A DNA stretch of 64,000 bases from Corynebacterium frankenforstense (GTDB taxonomy: Bacteria > Actinomycetota > Actinomycetes > Mycobacteriales > Mycobacteriaceae): NCBI RefSeq assembly GCF_030211955.1, contig NZ_JASODI010000015.1:1-64000 (forward strand). Direction: 5' to 3'. The position numbers were made by a program, and so were the translations under genes. Positions 7,851-16,700 of this stretch are shown one piece after another (position 1 is the first letter of the stretch; each line of letters opens with the position of its first letter). The notes beneath the pieces were generated by a model, which had not been told where the DNA came from, ran no database searches, and saw only the letters and a program-made list of their open reading frames with translations.

Positions 7851-9233
7851 ATGGGACGACATGAACTCCTGCCCGCAGGCGACACCGCCGCGTCCGGCCC
7901 CGGTACCGATTCCGGTGCCGTCGACGTCGCAGCGCCCGCCGGCACCACCCACCGCGCGATGCCCGGGCCCAGCCCCGAGGTCGAGGCCGAGCGCCGCGCC
8001 GCGCTGCGCCGCCACAAGGCGCTCGTCACCGGGCTGCTCGTGGTCGCCGCCACAATCTTCATCGGCTGCGCCTGGTGGCAGGCCCGACCCGACGGGGCGC
8101 CTGTCTGGGTCGGCTACGTGCGCGCGGCCGCCGAGGCCGGCATGGTCGGCGGGCTGGCCGACTGGTTCGCCGTCACCGCGCTCTTCCGCCACCCGATGGG
8201 CCTGCCCATCCCGCACACCGCGCTGATCCCGCGCAAGAAGGACCAGCTCGGCGACGCGCTCTCCGGCTTCGTCGGCGAGAACTTCCTCAACGCCGAGCTG
8301 ATCACCGAGAAGATCGCCGCCGCGGACATCGCCCGGCGCCTCGGCGAGTGGCTGGCGCGCCCCGAGAGCGCGGAGCGGGTCTCCGCCGAGGCGGGCCGAC
8401 TGCTGGGCAACGCCGTGGCGGCCGTCGACCCGGAGGAGGCGCGCGAGGTCATCGACCGCAGCGTCATCCAGCGCATCGCCGAGCCCGAGTGGGGCCCGCC
8501 GATCGGGCGCATGCTCGCCGAGCTGATCAAGGAGGGCAAGCTCGACCCGCTCATCGACGAGGCCGTCGGGTGGGCCGACCGCGCCGTCCAGGGCTCCGAG
8601 GAGCTCATCGTCGACCTCGTCGACCAGCGCAAGCCGGTCTGGGCGCCCCGCTTCGTCAACAACCTCGTCGGCGAGAAGATCTACCGCGAGCTGGCCAAGT
8701 TCACCGCCGACGTCGCCGCCGACCCCGCCCACCCGGCGCGGCAGGCGCTGCGCCGCCGCCTGGCGGAGTTCACCCGGGACCTGCAGCACGACCCCGCCAT
8801 GATCGCGCGTGTCGAGCGCTGGAAGACCGGCGTGATGTCCTCGCGGCCCGTGCGTGAGGCCGCCGCGGCCATCTGGGACCGCGGCTCCGAGCTGCTCTCC
8901 GAGGCCGCCGCCGACCCCGACTCCGCGCTGCGCCGTCGCATCGCCGGGCTGGCCCGCGAGTGGGGCGAGCGCCTCGAGACCGACCCCGCCCTGCGCGACT
9001 CCGTCAACCGGCGGGTGGTCGGCGCCGCGGCCTTCCTGGCGGAGAACTATTCCGACCAGATCACCGGCATCATCGCCGAGACCGTCCACGGCTGGGACGC
9101 CAAGGAGGCCAGTGACAAGATCGAGCTGATGGTGGGCAAGGACCTGCAGTTCATCCGACTGAACGGAACCGTCGTCGGGGCGCTGGCCGGACTTGTTATT
9201 TACACTGGGTCGCAGCTGCTCTTCGGCGTGTGA
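7851..9233 (+). CDS. DUF445 family membrane-anchored protein
   Basis: A 460-residue protein of the YjiN/DUF445 type. A membrane helix lies near residues 50-70, the signature MVGGLADWFAVTALFRHPMGLPIPHTALIP follows at about 95-127 (only part of it quoted elsewhere), and a helical middle leads to a C-terminal membrane helix at about 438-458. A GATAAT box at 7839-7844 sits six bases before the ATG, so the transcript is probably leaderless. The function of DUF445 proteins is not established. Confidence 0.85.
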   Translation: MGRHELLPAGDTAASGPGTDSGAVDVAAPAGTTHRAMPGPSPEVEAERRAALRRHKALVTGLLVVAATIFIGCAWWQARPDGAPVWVGYVRAAAEAGMVGGLADWFAVTALFRHPMGLPIPHTALIPRKKDQLGDALSGFVGENFLNAELITEKIAAADIARRLGEWLARPESAERVSAEAGRLLGNAVAAVDPEEAREVIDRSVIQRIAEPEWGPPIGRMLAELIKEGKLDPLIDEAVGWADRAVQGSEELIVDLVDQRKPVWAPRFVNNLVGEKIYRELAKFTADVAADPAHPARQALRRRLAEFTRDLQHDPAMIARVERWKTGVMSSRPVREAAAAIWDRGSELLSEAAADPDSALRRRIAGLAREWGERLETDPALRDSVNRRVVGAAAFLAENYSDQITGIIAETVHGWDAKEASDKIELMVGKDLQFIRLNGTVVGALAGLVIYTGSQLLFGV

Positions 9234-9331
9234 CTCACGCCGGGGGCGCCTCCCGTTCGCACCACCGCAACGACACCGCAGCCGGGGCGCCGGCGAACCC
9301 GACGCCGCCGGAGACCGAGGAAGGACTCCCC

Positions 9332-9967
9332 ATGACCAACCCCACCGACGGCCCGGACCGCAGCAACGAACCCCTCGACCGAATCGGGGAGGCGGCGCGC
9401 AGCCTGCGCGGCGTGATCAGCGAATTCGCCGGCAACCTGCGCGGTGACGACGCGGCCCCGTCCGGCCGGCACGCCGCCGAGACCGAGAGCCCCGGCCTGA
9501 TCGACCGCATCAAGGAGGCCTCCCGGCAGGTCAGCGACGCCCTCGGCGAGATCCACGGTGTCGACGACGCCAAGGCCGCCGGTTCGCGCCTGGCCGACGA
9601 GGTCGAGGCGTACGTCTCCGAGCTGACCGCGCGGCTGCATGAGGCCGGCGACCGCACCGCCGAGTCCGGCCGCCCGGCCGAGGCCCGCGCCGCGGTCACC
9701 GACGCCGCCTCCGCGCTGCGCGCCGCCGTCGACGGCGCGCTCAAGCGCCTGCGCGCCGGTATCGACGACGCCTCCGACGGCGGGGTGGGCGAGCGCCTGA
9801 CCGACCTGCGCCGCCGGCTCGATGAGATCCTCGGCGGCGGCACGGACGGCGACGGCGCGAACGGTGCCGCCGGCGCGAACGGCGCCGAGGACGCGGCCGC
9901 CGGCGACACCGGCACTCCCGATATCATCGACGGCGAGGTCGTGGACGACGGCCGTACCGGTAACTAG
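9332..9967 (+). CDS. Conserved corynebacterial protein, helical, unknown function
   Basis: A 211-residue, Ala-, Asp- and Arg-rich protein with a predicted long helical middle (about residues 40-165) and a low-complexity Gly/Ala/Asn tail before the final DIIDGEVVDDGRT. The ATG at 9332 is preceded by GAGGAAGGA, which decides it over upstream alternatives. The final IIDGEVVD motif recurs in many actinobacterial proteins of unknown role. It is 13 bases upstream of the DUF2516 gene and probably cotranscribed with it and the DeoC-like gene. Confidence 0.75.
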   Translation: MTNPTDGPDRSNEPLDRIGEAARSLRGVISEFAGNLRGDDAAPSGRHAAETESPGLIDRIKEASRQVSDALGEIHGVDDAKAAGSRLADEVEAYVSELTARLHEAGDRTAESGRPAEARAAVTDAASALRAAVDGALKRLRAGIDDASDGGVGERLTDLRRRLDEILGGGTDGDGANGAAGANGAEDAAAGDTGTPDIIDGEVVDDGRTGN

Positions 9968-9980
9968 GAGAGGTTGACTT

Positions 9981-10292
9981 TTGACATTGGGTGGAGTGGC
10001 GGTCCTGCTGACGGCCCTGAACTGGTTCAAGTTCGCCCTGTACGCGATTGCGGGCATCTTCGGGCTGATCGGTGCCGTACAGGCGGCGACGACGCGTGAG
10101 GACGCGTTCACGGCCGCCGACCGCCAGCAGAAGTGGGTCTGGGTGGGCCTGCTCGTGCTCTCCGCGTTCTTCGTGGTCATCGGCCAGCCGCTGATCTTCC
10201 TGTCCTGGATCGGGCTGGTCATCATCGGCCTGTACTGGTGGGACGTCCGCCCGCAGCTGCGTTCCCTGATCAACGGGTCCGGCGGCTGGTGA
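9981..10292 (+). CDS. DUF2516 family small membrane protein
   Basis: A 103-residue protein with three hydrophobic segments (about residues 13-32, 50-70 and 72-88) and the ending YWWDVRPQLRSL typical of DUF2516 proteins. TTG is used as start, preceded by AGGAGAGG at 9966-9973. The stop overlaps the start of the next gene by four bases (GTGA), indicating coupling. Function unknown. Confidence 0.78.
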   Translation: MTLGGVAVLLTALNWFKFALYAIAGIFGLIGAVQAATTREDAFTAADRQQKWVWVGLLVLSAFFVVIGQPLIFLSWIGLVIIGLYWWDVRPQLRSLINGSGGW

Positions 10293-10969
10293 GCCCCGAG
10301 GCGAACGCCGCAGCCGCCGCCCCGGCACGCCTGGGCGTCGACCTGACGGCACCCGGCGCCGTGCCGGACACGACCCCCGCGCAGACCGTGCGGCAGGCCG
10401 CCGCGCGCGCCGGTCAGGCCGGCCTGGGCGCCGTGCTCGCGCCCTCGGGCTGGCTGCCCCCGGACACCGGCGAGGACGACTCTGCGGCACCCGTCATCGC
10501 GACCTGCGGTTTCCCCTACGGCCGCCAGCACGACCTCGTCGCCGCCTCCGAGGCGCGCCTGGCCGTGCAGTTCGGCGCCGTCGGCGTGCTGCTGGGCCTC
10601 GACCCGGCGGTGGTCGCCCACGGCGGCGAGAACGCCGTGCTCACCCGCCTGGTCACCGCCCGCGAGGCCGTCTCCGAGCAGGTCTGGCTCGGCGTGCTCC
10701 TGCCCGCGGCCACAGCAGGCTCGGGGCTCGAGTACCTGGTGCGCACGGCCGCGCGCGCCGGCGTCGACGCCGTGGTGCTCGACGCCCGCGAAAGCGCCGA
10801 GGACCTGGATCGCCGCGTGCTCGAGTGCCGCGCGGGCCTGGGCGGCACCGCCACCCGCGTTGACGCCCTGCTCGGCGACGCTGAGGCCGCCGCGGGCGCG
10901 CTCGAGGCGGGCGCCGGCCGCGTCTTCCTCACGGATCCCTACCCGTTGCTTGCCGACGCCGCGCGCTGA
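10289..10969 (+). CDS. Deoxyribose-phosphate aldolase-like protein, catalytic residues missing
   Basis: A 226-residue protein whose fold pattern follows DeoC (deoxyribose-phosphate aldolase): VIATCGFPYGRQ corresponds to the CTVIGFPLG segment and LEAGAGRVFLTDPYP to the final phosphate-binding strand. The expected catalytic residues are gone. The acid region reads GAVGVLLGLDP, the Schiff-base lysine region reads DAVVLDARES instead of a KTSTG-type motif, and the second lysine region reads TRVDALLGD. It is therefore unlikely to be an active aldolase. The GTG start overlaps the DUF2516 stop. Its last codons and stop lie inside a palindromic repeat. Confidence 0.65.
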   Translation: MSPEANAAAAAPARLGVDLTAPGAVPDTTPAQTVRQAAARAGQAGLGAVLAPSGWLPPDTGEDDSAAPVIATCGFPYGRQHDLVAASEARLAVQFGAVGVLLGLDPAVVAHGGENAVLTRLVTAREAVSEQVWLGVLLPAATAGSGLEYLVRTAARAGVDAVVLDARESAEDLDRRVLECRAGLGGTATRVDALLGDAEAAAGALEAGAGRVFLTDPYPLLADAAR

Positions 10970-11036
10970 GCACCGTCGGCGCACCCGCCGACGCCGCGCG
11001 TGCGCGCCCGCCGGGGGCGCGGCGGGGCGTCGTCAA
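10950..11036. repeat. Interspersed palindromic element overlapping a gene end
   Basis: Left arm TTGCCGACGCCGCG (10950-10963) and right arm GGGGCGTCGTCAA (11024-11036) pair; GCCGACGCCGCGCG recurs internally at 10988-11001. GCCGGGGGCGCG before the right arm is also found in the copy at 1652. The left arm encodes the last residues and the stop codon of the DeoC-like gene. The element lies between convergent genes. Confidence 0.7.
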
Positions 11037-11062
11037 TTCAGGCGCGCAGCGCCGTCACCCGA

Positions 11063-11986
11063 CTAGGCGGCCACCGGGGTGCGCCGCGGGGGCTCCACCG
11101 CCGCCGCATTCGCGTGCGCGCTCTGCCCGGCGCCCAGCTCGGCGGGGGCGCTCGCCTCGGAGAGCGGGACGTCGTCACCGCTGACGGTGACCACCGCGCC
11201 GCCGTCGACGACGCGGAACTCCTCGACGCGCAGCCCGCCGGTCGAGGCGGGGTCCACGGCGTCGTCGACGGAGCCCTGCAGGGCCTGCTCGATCATCTCG
11301 GTGACCTCCTCGGGCAGGTCGAAGCCGAAGAACGTGGTGCCCAGCACGTTGAAGGTCACGGTGCCGTCGGCGACCTGCGGCTGCATCTTCAGCGTCGCCG
11401 CGCCGTCGGTGAACTCGAGCTCGAGGGCCTGTGACTCCGGGTCCGAGGTGACGTCGGTGACCTTGATCAGCTGGCGCATGATCCCCTCGGCCAGGCTCTG
11501 CCCGTCCGAGACCCGGGTACCCGAGGTGGAACGGGAGCCGGCCTGCTCGAAGGCGCGCTGGATGGCGGCGAGCATGAACTCGTCGGGCACGTCGGTCGTG
11601 GCCTTCAGGTGCCCGGCCACCGGATTGTCCTGGTCGGTCAGGTCCAGGTCGGTGACGTGCACCTTCGCCGCCGGGGTGCCGCTGACCTCGGGGGAGCCGG
11701 CGTCGGTGCCGGTGATCTTGAGTGACTCCGGGGTGTCGATGTCCATCTGCGGGATCACCCCGCGCAGCACGCCGAGGGTCAGCGGGCCCGCCCCGAAGGA
11801 GACCTCCGGGTCGGCCTCGGCGGTCACGCCCTGGGCCTCGGTGGCCTCGCGGAACTGGGTCTTCATCTGCGATCCCAGGTACCAGCGCAGGCCGATCTCG
11901 GCGACGAGCAGCAGCGCCAGGAGCACCACCGCCACGATGAGCAGGGTCTTCCACAGGGTCTTCATCACCTGACCAGTGTGACGCAT
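11063..11986 (-). CDS. DUF2993 (LmeA-like) membrane-anchored lipid-binding protein
   Basis: A protein of about 307 residues with one N-terminal membrane helix ([20 protein letters not shown]) and an exported beta-rich DUF2993 domain containing [23 protein letters not shown] and repeated VTDLDL-type strands. In mycobacteria the DUF2993 protein LmeA binds phosphoinositides and aids lipomannan elongation in the periplasm; a similar role is inferred. GAGGG precedes the ATG at 11986; the ATG at 11965 (MKTLWKTLL) is an alternative start. It converges on the DeoC-like gene across a repeat. Confidence 0.75.
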   Translation of the reverse strand: MRHTGQVMKTLWKTLLIVAVVLLALLLVAEIGLRWYLGSQMKTQFREATEAQGVTAEADPEVSFGAGPLTLGVLRGVIPQMDIDTPESLKITGTDAGSPEVSGTPAAKVHVTDLDLTDQDNPVAGHLKATTDVPDEFMLAAIQRAFEQAGSRSTSGTRVSDGQSLAEGIMRQLIKVTDVTSDPESQALELEFTDGAATLKMQPQVADGTVTFNVLGTTFFGFDLPEEVTEMIEQALQGSVDDAVDPASTGGLRVEEFRVVDGGAVVTVSGDDVPLSEASAPAELGAGQSAHANAAAVEPPRRTPVAA

Positions 11987-12040
11987 CCGACCCTCGCGGG
12001 TCCACGTGGTGCCCCTGAAAGTCACATGTCAACCGCACGC

Positions 12041-12089
12041 GAAAGCCCGGTCACCCACCCGGGGAGGGCCCCGGGGCGGGCGACCGGGC
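12041..12089 (-). terminator. Terminator of the DUF2505 gene
   Basis: Arms GCCCGGTCACCC (12045-12056) and GGGCGACCGGGC (12078-12089) pair at 11 of 12 positions. Read on the minus strand, the hairpin comes just after the DUF2505 stop and is followed by TTTC. Confidence 0.65.
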
Positions 12090-12115
12090 CTCGGCCTGGT
12101 CGGATCAGGTGCAGA

Positions 12116-12619
12116 TCAGAGGTTGTCGCCGATCCACCGCTCGATGAGCTTGGCCTCGTTCTCGAGGATCTCGCCGAGGGCCTCGGAGACCTTCGGCTCG
12201 ATGGCGTCGCCCATGAACGGGATGTTGACGCTGACCTCGTTGTCGTAGTCGATGGTGGTGGTCTCGCCGTCGCCGGAGACGGTGCCCTCGCCCTCGTAGC
12301 TGACGGGGGTGCCCTTGACGTCGGCGGTGTAGTCGAGGTTGACGTTGCCGTCCTCGAGCGGGCCGACGGTGACGACGCGCTTGACCTTGAGCGCCTGGGA
12401 GATCATGGAGCGCACGGCCTCGGGGAGGACCTCCAGGGGCAGGACCTCGAAGAGGGTCGCCTCGCCGCCGCCGTCGGTGGCGGCGTACTCGTGGACCTCG
12501 CCCGGCTCGGGGGAGAGGTTGGCCACGTCGAACTTCCAGAACTCCTCGTTGGTGAGGGCGGCGTGGACCTTCTCGACCGGCTGGTTGATGGTGACGGTTG
12601 TCTCGCTACGGGTAGCCAT
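12116..12619 (-). CDS. DUF2505 family protein (SRPBCC-like fold)
   Basis: A 167-residue soluble protein. The start [21 protein letters not shown] and alternating strands such as [21 protein letters not shown] fit a START/SRPBCC-type ligand-binding fold, the class to which DUF2505 belongs. Length is normal. It is transcribed divergently from murB with only 24 bases between start codons, so the two promoters overlap. Ligand and role are unknown. Confidence 0.8.
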   Translation of the reverse strand: MATRSETTVTINQPVEKVHAALTNEEFWKFDVANLSPEPGEVHEYAATDGGGEATLFEVLPLEVLPEAVRSMISQALKVKRVVTVGPLEDGNVNLDYTADVKGTPVSYEGEGTVSGDGETTTIDYDNEVSVNIPFMGDAIEPKVSEALGEILENEAKLIERWIGDNL

Positions 12620-12643
12620 GGCCTTCAGACTACCGTTAAAGGC

Positions 12644-13780
12644 GTGTGTGCTGAACCCGTGACACCAGACAACGAGCTCATCCGCCGGCTCGGGGAGATC
12701 GACGCGGTGCGCGTCGACACCGGGACGCGCCTGGCCGACCTGACCACCCTGCGCCTCGGCGGGCGCCCGGCCGCCACCGTGCGGTGCGCGAGCCCGGAGG
12801 CCGTCTGCGCCGCCGTGGGGCAACTCGACGCCGCCGGAGCGCATGTGCTCGTCGTGGGCGGCGGCTCCAACCTCGTCGTCGCCGACGGCGAGCTCGACCT
12901 CTACGTCGTCGTTCTCGAGTGCGACGAGGTCGCCGTGGACGCCGCGACCGGCCTGGTGCGCGCGCAGGCCGGCGCCGTGTGGGACGAGGTGGTGGCCACC
13001 TCCGTGACCGCGGGCCTGGGCGGCATCGAGTGCCTCTCCGGCATCCCGGGCTCGGCCGGGGCGACCCCGGTGCAGAACGTGGGCGCCTACGGCGCGGAGG
13101 TCGGCGACCGGCTGACCCGGGTGCGCCTGTGGGACCGCGCCCGCCGCGTCGACGAGTGGGTGCCGGCGGCCTCGCTGGAGCTGGCCTACCGCTGGTCGAA
13201 CCTGAAGTACTCGGGCCGCGCCGTCGTGCTCGAGATCGAGCTGCAGCTGGCCTGCGACGGGCTCTCCGCCCCGCTGCGCTTCGGCGCGCTGGCCCGGGCG
13301 CTCGGCGCGGAGCGCGCCGACGAGCGCTTCCCGGCCGCGCAGGTGCGCGAGGAGGTGCTGAAGCTGCGCCGCGGCAAGGGCATGGTCCTCGACGCCGACG
13401 ACCACGACACGTGGTCGGCCGGATCCTTCTTCACCAACCCCGTCGTCGACGCGGAGACCGCCGACGCGGTGTGCGACATCGTGCGCGCCACCTACGGCGA
13501 CGCGGAGGCCGACGGCATGCCGCGCTACCCCGCGCCCGGCGGGGTGAAGCTCTCGGCGGCGTGGCTGATCGAGCGCGCCGGGTACCCGCGCGGCTACCCG
13601 GACGCCGACGCCCCGGTCCGCGTGTCCACCAGACACACGCTGGCGTTGACGAACCGGGGCGGGGCGCGCACCGCGGATCTGGTGGGCCTGGCCCGCGAGA
13701 TCCGCGACGGGGTGCGCGACTACTTCGGGGTCACGCTGGTCCCCGAGCCGGTCTGGGTCGGCGTCGAGCTCGACGGGTAG
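12644..13780 (+). CDS. murB: UDP-N-acetylenolpyruvoylglucosamine reductase
   Basis: A 378-residue cytoplasmic flavoenzyme making UDP-N-acetylmuramate for peptidoglycan, using NADPH. FAD-domain motifs [13 protein letters not shown] and [20 protein letters not shown] are clear. The catalytic serine segment [11 protein letters not shown] and the final [14 protein letters not shown] are present, as in the type I enzyme. A TACCGT box at 12631-12636 seven bases before the GTG suggests leaderless transcription; a GTG at 12659 is an alternative start. The last 61 bases overlap the end of the convergent fas gene. Confidence 0.92.
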   Translation: MCAEPVTPDNELIRRLGEIDAVRVDTGTRLADLTTLRLGGRPAATVRCASPEAVCAAVGQLDAAGAHVLVVGGGSNLVVADGELDLYVVVLECDEVAVDAATGLVRAQAGAVWDEVVATSVTAGLGGIECLSGIPGSAGATPVQNVGAYGAEVGDRLTRVRLWDRARRVDEWVPAASLELAYRWSNLKYSGRAVVLEIELQLACDGLSAPLRFGALARALGAERADERFPAAQVREEVLKLRRGKGMVLDADDHDTWSAGSFFTNPVVDAETADAVCDIVRATYGDAEADGMPRYPAPGGVKLSAAWLIERAGYPRGYPDADAPVRVSTRHTLALTNRGGARTADLVGLAREIRDGVRDYFGVTLVPEPVWVGVELDG

Positions 13781-16700
13781 ACCCCGTCGGCACCCAGGCG
13801 GGTGTCGGCGTCGAGCAGCAGGGCGATCTCGGCCTCGTGGCCGGCCTGCTCCGGCAGGCGGCGGGCGTCCGGCGCCTCGTAGAGCGTGGCACGGCCGATC
13901 ATGCCGGCCTCCAGGCGGTGCACGCCGGCGCGCAGGCGCGCGGTGGCCCGCTTCCGCCAGTCGCGCGCGGCCTGCTCGCCGCGGGCGGTGCGCAGCGCCG
14001 CCTCGAAGACGGCCGGGTGCGCGAGCACCACGACCGCGGCGACGTGGCCGAAGCCCAGCGAGGTCAGCACGCCGGCCTTCACCGCGCCGGCACCCAGGTC
14101 GAGCGGGGCGCGCAGCCAGACCAGCGGGCCGCCCTTGGTGCCGATCTCCGGGTCGACGCAGTCGAGCGAGGCGTTCTGCGGCAGGCGCCCGGAACGCAGG
14201 ATCTCGACGAGCTCGCCCATCTGGAACAGCGCGGCGCCGCCCTTGGCGTGGCCGGTCAGCGACTTCTGCGAGACCACGAACAGCGGGTTGCCCTCGTCGC
14301 GGCCGACGGTGCGCCACATCAGGGCGTGCAGCTCGGACTCGTTCGGGTCGTTCGCGTTGGTCGAGGTGTCGTGCTTGGAGACCACGCGCACGTCGTCCGG
14401 GGTCAGGCCGAGCTCGCGCAGGGAGCGCGCCAGCGTCGAGTTCTCCCCGCCGCGCGCGGCGCCGAGCGCACCCAGGCCGGGCGCGGGGATCGAGGTGTGC
14501 GCGCCGTCGGCGTGGCTGGCGGCGTAGCCGACCACGGCCAGCACCGGCAGGCCCAGCTCGGCGGCCACGGAGCCGCGGGCCAGCAGCACGGTGCCGCCGC
14601 CCTCGGCCTCGAGGAAGCCGCCGCGGCGCCGGTCGTTCGGCCGGGAGATGAACCGCGGGTCGATGCCCTTGGCCGTCATCTTCGCGGTTTCGGCGGTGGC
14701 GTTCATGTCGCCGAAGCCCTGCAGGGACTCGACCTGGACGTCGTCGATGCCACCGGCGACGACCACGTCGGCCTTGTGCAGGCGGATCTTGTCCACGCCC
14801 TCCTCGACGGAGACGGCCGCGGTGGCGCAGGCGGCGACCGGGTGGATCATCGCGCCGTAGCCGCCGACGTAGTCCTGCATGACGTGTGCGGCCACGATGT
14901 TGGGCAGCGCCTCCTGCAGGATGTCGCTGGGCCGGTCCTCGCCGAGGAAGCGGGAGACGAACACCTTGTGCAGGCTCTCCATGCCGCCGATGCCGGTGCC
15001 CTGGGTGGACGCGACGTCGGTCGGGTGCACGGCGCGCAGCAGCTCGGCCGGGGAGAACCCGGAGGAGATGAACGCGTCGACGGCGGTGACCAGGTTCCAC
15101 ACGGTGATGCGGTCCGCGGCGTCGATCATGGAGGCGGGCACGCCCCAGCGCGCCGGGTCGAAGTCGTCCGGCATCTGGCCGGCGACGCTGCGCGAGAGGG
15201 TCGCGCGGCGCGGCACGCGGGCGGTCGCGCCCTTGTGGCGGGTGACCTCCCACTCGCCGTCGGCCTCGCGCACGGAGGTCTTGGCGGGGTCGGCCGCGGC
15301 GATGTCCTCGGCCTCGGCGCGGGTGGGCACCGTGAAGGTGATGTCGCGGTCGAGGAAGACCTCGGCGACGTCCACGGAGCCGCCGTCCTTGAGGAAGAAC
15401 TTGTCGCTGAGCGCGCGGATGCCGGAGCGGGCGACGACCTCGTCGCGGTAGCGCTCGTAGATCTCCTCCTCGGGCACGGCGGTGCCCTCGGCGTCGTACC
15501 AGCCCGGCGTCGGGTCCTCGGCCCAGTGGACCAGGCCGGTCATCCAGGCCAGCTCGAGCACGCCGGCGGCGGTGAGCTCGACGGAGCCGTCGCGGTGGAT
15601 GCCGTACTCGGCCTCGGTGCGGGTGCGCCCGGAGCCCCACGAGGAGACCTCGCCGAGGCCGACCATGAGGACCATGTCGTCGAGGTCCTGGGTGACCTCG
15701 CCCAGCTGCACGCCCTCGCCGTTCGGCTGGACGGGCCGCGGGGAGTTCGGCAGCGCGGTGATGCTGGGCTCCTTGTCTCCGGCGGCGTTCGCGCCAGCGG
15801 ACGTCGCGGTCGCCGTCGCTGCGTCCGTTGCGGTGTCAGCCTGGTTGGCGGCGTTCGCGTCAGCGGACGCCGCGGCTTCCGCGGCCAGCTCGGTGATGGA
15901 GATGGCGGCGGAGCCGAGGCCGCCGGTGAGGTCGGCGATGACCGGGGCGGAGGCCGCCTTCCTCCGGGTCTCGGCGTCGGCCAGCCCGACGAGCTCGGTG
16001 GAGATCTCCTCGGGGCTCCAGACGTGGATGCCGTGGGCGCGGGCGGCGGGCACCAGGACGTCGTTGCCGCCCATGAGGTTGGTGCCGGCGACCCAGCCGA
16101 TGCGGGCCTGGGCCAGCGTGACGCCCTCGGGCCAGCCGGCCTCGGCGGACCACTTGGCGCAGATCGCGTCGAGGGCGGCCTTGACCTCGCCGTAGGCGCC
16201 GTCGCCGCCGAACATACCGCGGTTCGGGGAGCCGGGCAGCACGACGTGGCAGCGGGTGTCCACGGCGTCCTGGGCCAGGAGCGAGAGCCCGGCGATGGTG
16301 CGCTCGACGGACCACAGCAGCAGGCGGGCCTGGTTCTCGGCGGCCGGGCCGGCCTCGGCCAGGGAGCCGGAGACCGACGGGGCGGCGAAGGGGTAAGCCA
16401 GGGTGGGCACCAGGGCCGGCTTGATCACGGTGGCCTGGTTGCCCTGGGTCTCCACCTGCTCGGTGCCGATCCAGTCGATCAGGGCGTCGACGTCGCGGTA
16501 GCTGGAGAGGTTGGCGGGCACCAGCCACAGGGCCGCGCCGTTGACGGCGTGACGGGCGTAGAGGGTGCGGGCGAACTCCTTGCGGGCCTGGGGCACCCGC
16601 GAGGAGGTCATGATCACCGTGGCGCCCTCGCCCAGCAGGCGGGCGACGACGTCGGCGGCGATGGAGCCGGGGGCCGCGCCGGTGACCAGGGCGATCTGGT

